Source: Chaetorhynchus papuensis
Lineage: Eukaryota; Chordata; Aves; Passeriformes; Rhipiduridae
DNA: 64,000 bases
Direction of reading: 5' to 3'
Assembly: GCA_013396525.1 (NCBI GenBank)
Contig: VWYX01000916.1
Span: 159,062-223,061 of the forward strand
Below the pieces are notes generated by a model. It was not told where the DNA came from, made no database searches, and saw only the letters and a list, made by a program, of their open reading frames with translations. Both the position numbers and the translations under genes were made by a program. Shown here one piece after another: positions 62,081 through 64,000 of the stretch (position 1 is its first letter; every line of letters starts with the position of its first letter).

Positions 62081-63684
62081 TCTTATTTGTTCCAACTGCT
62101 CAGCTAAGAATTCAAAACGAGGACAAAATTTACAAGTGTTCAATGCCATGATAAGAAAGAGTTGCTCACTTCCAGCAGCTGCCACCTTCTGTTTCTCAAG
62201 CATTGCTCCTCTCTCTAGGTGCTACCTCCAGATAAGCAGAAAAATGCATTCATATCCTTCCAAATGAAGGTTGTTCCACTACTGGCAGCACAATTTAAGA
62301 GAATCATTGAAAGTAAGGCTTGGCCTATTCAGTCTCTGTACTTTTAAAGTCATTGCCTTACAAAATTAAATCTTCCCTCCTGTTTTTCCCATGGGATCAT
62401 CCAAGAATCCCAGTTAAGGTCTAAGGTAGGACGGATGGGGTTCAGAGAGACCTGGCAGCTCTTCTCTGCATGTCACAGAAGGACAGACCTGTTTCCACAA
62501 GATGAAAATCTTTTTTAACTAGGAAACTCTTAGGATATGTCTGTAAATATGCTCTGAAACACTGCATAAAACAAATATATATTAAAATCCTGAACCTGGT
62601 TTTGGCCATCTTTAGTAGCTCCCTATGTAGTGAGGTATCTGAAGCCCAGCTGTTAGGGAGTGTTTGGGGAGCATTTGAATGAGCCACTGATTCCAGCTCA
62701 CGGAAGGAAAAGCCTCAGTGTCTACTTCTGCTAGTGACAGCTATGGATCTACTAAAGGCTGAAGTAATTCAGGTATCATTGGCTTATAAATATCCCAGTA
62801 CTATGTGGGCAGTTGCTAAATTAGATTTTGAAATTTTTTATTTTTATTTTCTTACTGAGATGGATGTATCAAGGAGAGCTCTGTTATTAAGCTGAGGAAG
62901 AAAGTAAACTTTAATTTGCAGATCTGCCAAGGGGATATTTGCAACACTTTGAATTATCCCTGTAGATCCCGAAATGAAATAGTATTTCCCTTTCATAGGA
63001 CCTTATTCAGATAACTGATAACTTTGTTGAACTGCAGACATAAATGCTGTACCTAAATTAATACACAGTCCAAGCCAAAGGCCACCAGGATGGCTGCATG
63101 GCCAGACCCAAGCGTGGTGTAAAGAGGTGGAGATCTATTGAATTCTAATCACCAGGGCTGCATTTCTGACCCAGAGAGTCATGAAGATTTAGTGAGTTAT
63201 GGTAGCAAGTTGTTTGTAAGCCTCAGATATTGGATTAAAGACCAGAGGTCTTAGAATTGATGGAGTGTGAAGTTTTTTAGTAATCGTAAAAGCAGTGCTT
63301 GTCCCACAGTTTATTTTCTGTACTCTGCACACCTCCTCCTCCCCACAGCAGACACATAAACCAGAGCACCTCTTACAACTACATACCTGCCTTTATGTCT
63401 CAGTGATTCATTGCCTTCTGCCATTGACACTCAGCCATTTGGGACACATCCTTGGAGGTCGGGATGCTCAGGGATATACTCCCTGATGGATGACATGATT
63501 TCAGGGCTGGGGAGGAAGGTTCGCAGATTACTTCAAAAGTTATCTCATCCAAAACTCAGTCAGACAGTGTTCAAACACTGCCATGAGAGCCAAAAAAAAA
63601 TCCTCAGCTGAGGACAGTGAATAACGATTCATGTGGACATTAGTTCCCTACATGCACCAATCACATCACCCATTCCTCTTTAAC
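62081..63684. other. Unique sequence, nothing recognised
   Basis: No exon, RNA gene or repeat family recognised. Confidence 0.5.
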
Positions 63685-63870
63685 ATAGAGGAGTGCAGGG
63701 CAAGAAGGGATTTCCCAGGTCATTGTGTTTTGCCCCTGCCTGTTGCAGGCAGACAAAGTATGTGCCATCTTCAAAATAGTCTAGTTTTGTATCCTGCACC
63801 CACACAGAAACTGTTCCAGAGTCTTGCTCCTCCGGTGGTTAGAAATTTCTAACTAAAGAGTATCCCCACC
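63685..63870 (-). mobile_element. Possible ancient CR1/L3-type fragment
   Basis: 'gaagggatttcccaggtcat', 'cccctgcctgttgcaggcag' and 'aaactgttccagagtcttgc' with 'ggttagaaatttctaac' resemble the pattern of very old CR1 copies read in reverse. The match is weak and from memory only. Confidence 0.35.
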
Positions 63871-63910
63871 TAGTCTGTGTATGTCTGTTCCTTCACCTGT
63901 GTTAATCTCT

Positions 63911-64000
63911 CCTCTCCTCTCCTCTCCTCTCCTCTCCTCTCCTCTCCTCTCCTCTCCTCTCCTCTCCTCTCCTCTCCTCTCCTCTCCTCTCCTCTCCTCT
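63911..64000 (+). repeat. (CCTCT)18 pentanucleotide array, open at the window edge
   Basis: Eighteen perfect CCTCT units fill the last 90 bases without any interruption, preceded by a partial unit. The complementary strand is pure purine (AGAGG). The true length is unknown because the array runs off the window. Confidence 0.97.

Overview
The window looks like non-coding vertebrate nuclear DNA, most likely from a bird and probably a songbird. The evidence is the repeats. There are truncated CR1 retroposons with the usual 3' end (a 'tctatgattctatga'-type tail), short solo LTRs of endogenous retroviruses, and no sign of primate or rodent Alu, B1 or L1. CR1 also occurs in crocodilians and turtles, so 'bird' is firm and 'songbird' is inference from remembered LTR families. 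There are no operons, ribosome-binding sites, CRISPR arrays or other prokaryotic features. No protein-coding exon, tRNA, rRNA or snRNA could be recognised. The longest open frames either lie inside an LTR or overlap open frames on the other strand, as expected by chance. The window is therefore gene-desert or large-intron DNA.

Layout: 1-5,000 is unique sequence with a pyrimidine tract. 5,015-5,650 is the longest CR1 fossil, followed at 5,843-6,493 by a solo LTR of family 'LTR-B' with a 5-bp target-site duplication. 6,500-15,560 is mostly unique sequence with a (TC)20 tract and a 385-base assembly gap (12,800-13,184). 15,574-23,650 is an LTR hot spot. Four solo LTRs of one ERVK-like family ('LTR-A') sit there, three of them bounded by visible 6-bp duplications. 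The fourth is inserted inside an older ERVL-like LTR ('LTR-D'). 23,700-34,660 is unique sequence. 34,666-35,797 is a rearranged, nested LTR complex: an old LTR ('LTR-C') in two opposing pieces, interrupted by a second LTR-B. 36,875-48,340 carries scattered CR1 fragments on both strands. A fifth LTR-A lies at 54,507-54,857, another CR1 at 61,818-62,080, and a (CCTCT)18 array runs off the right edge.

Nothing in the window works together as a gene system. The informative structure is insertional history: LTR-D, LTR-C and the CR1 copies came first, LTR-B and LTR-A later, and proviruses were then reduced to solo LTRs by LTR-LTR recombination. The LTR-A copies still carry a recognisable promoter block (CCAAT, palindrome, TATA-like box, ATTAAA), degraded in two copies.
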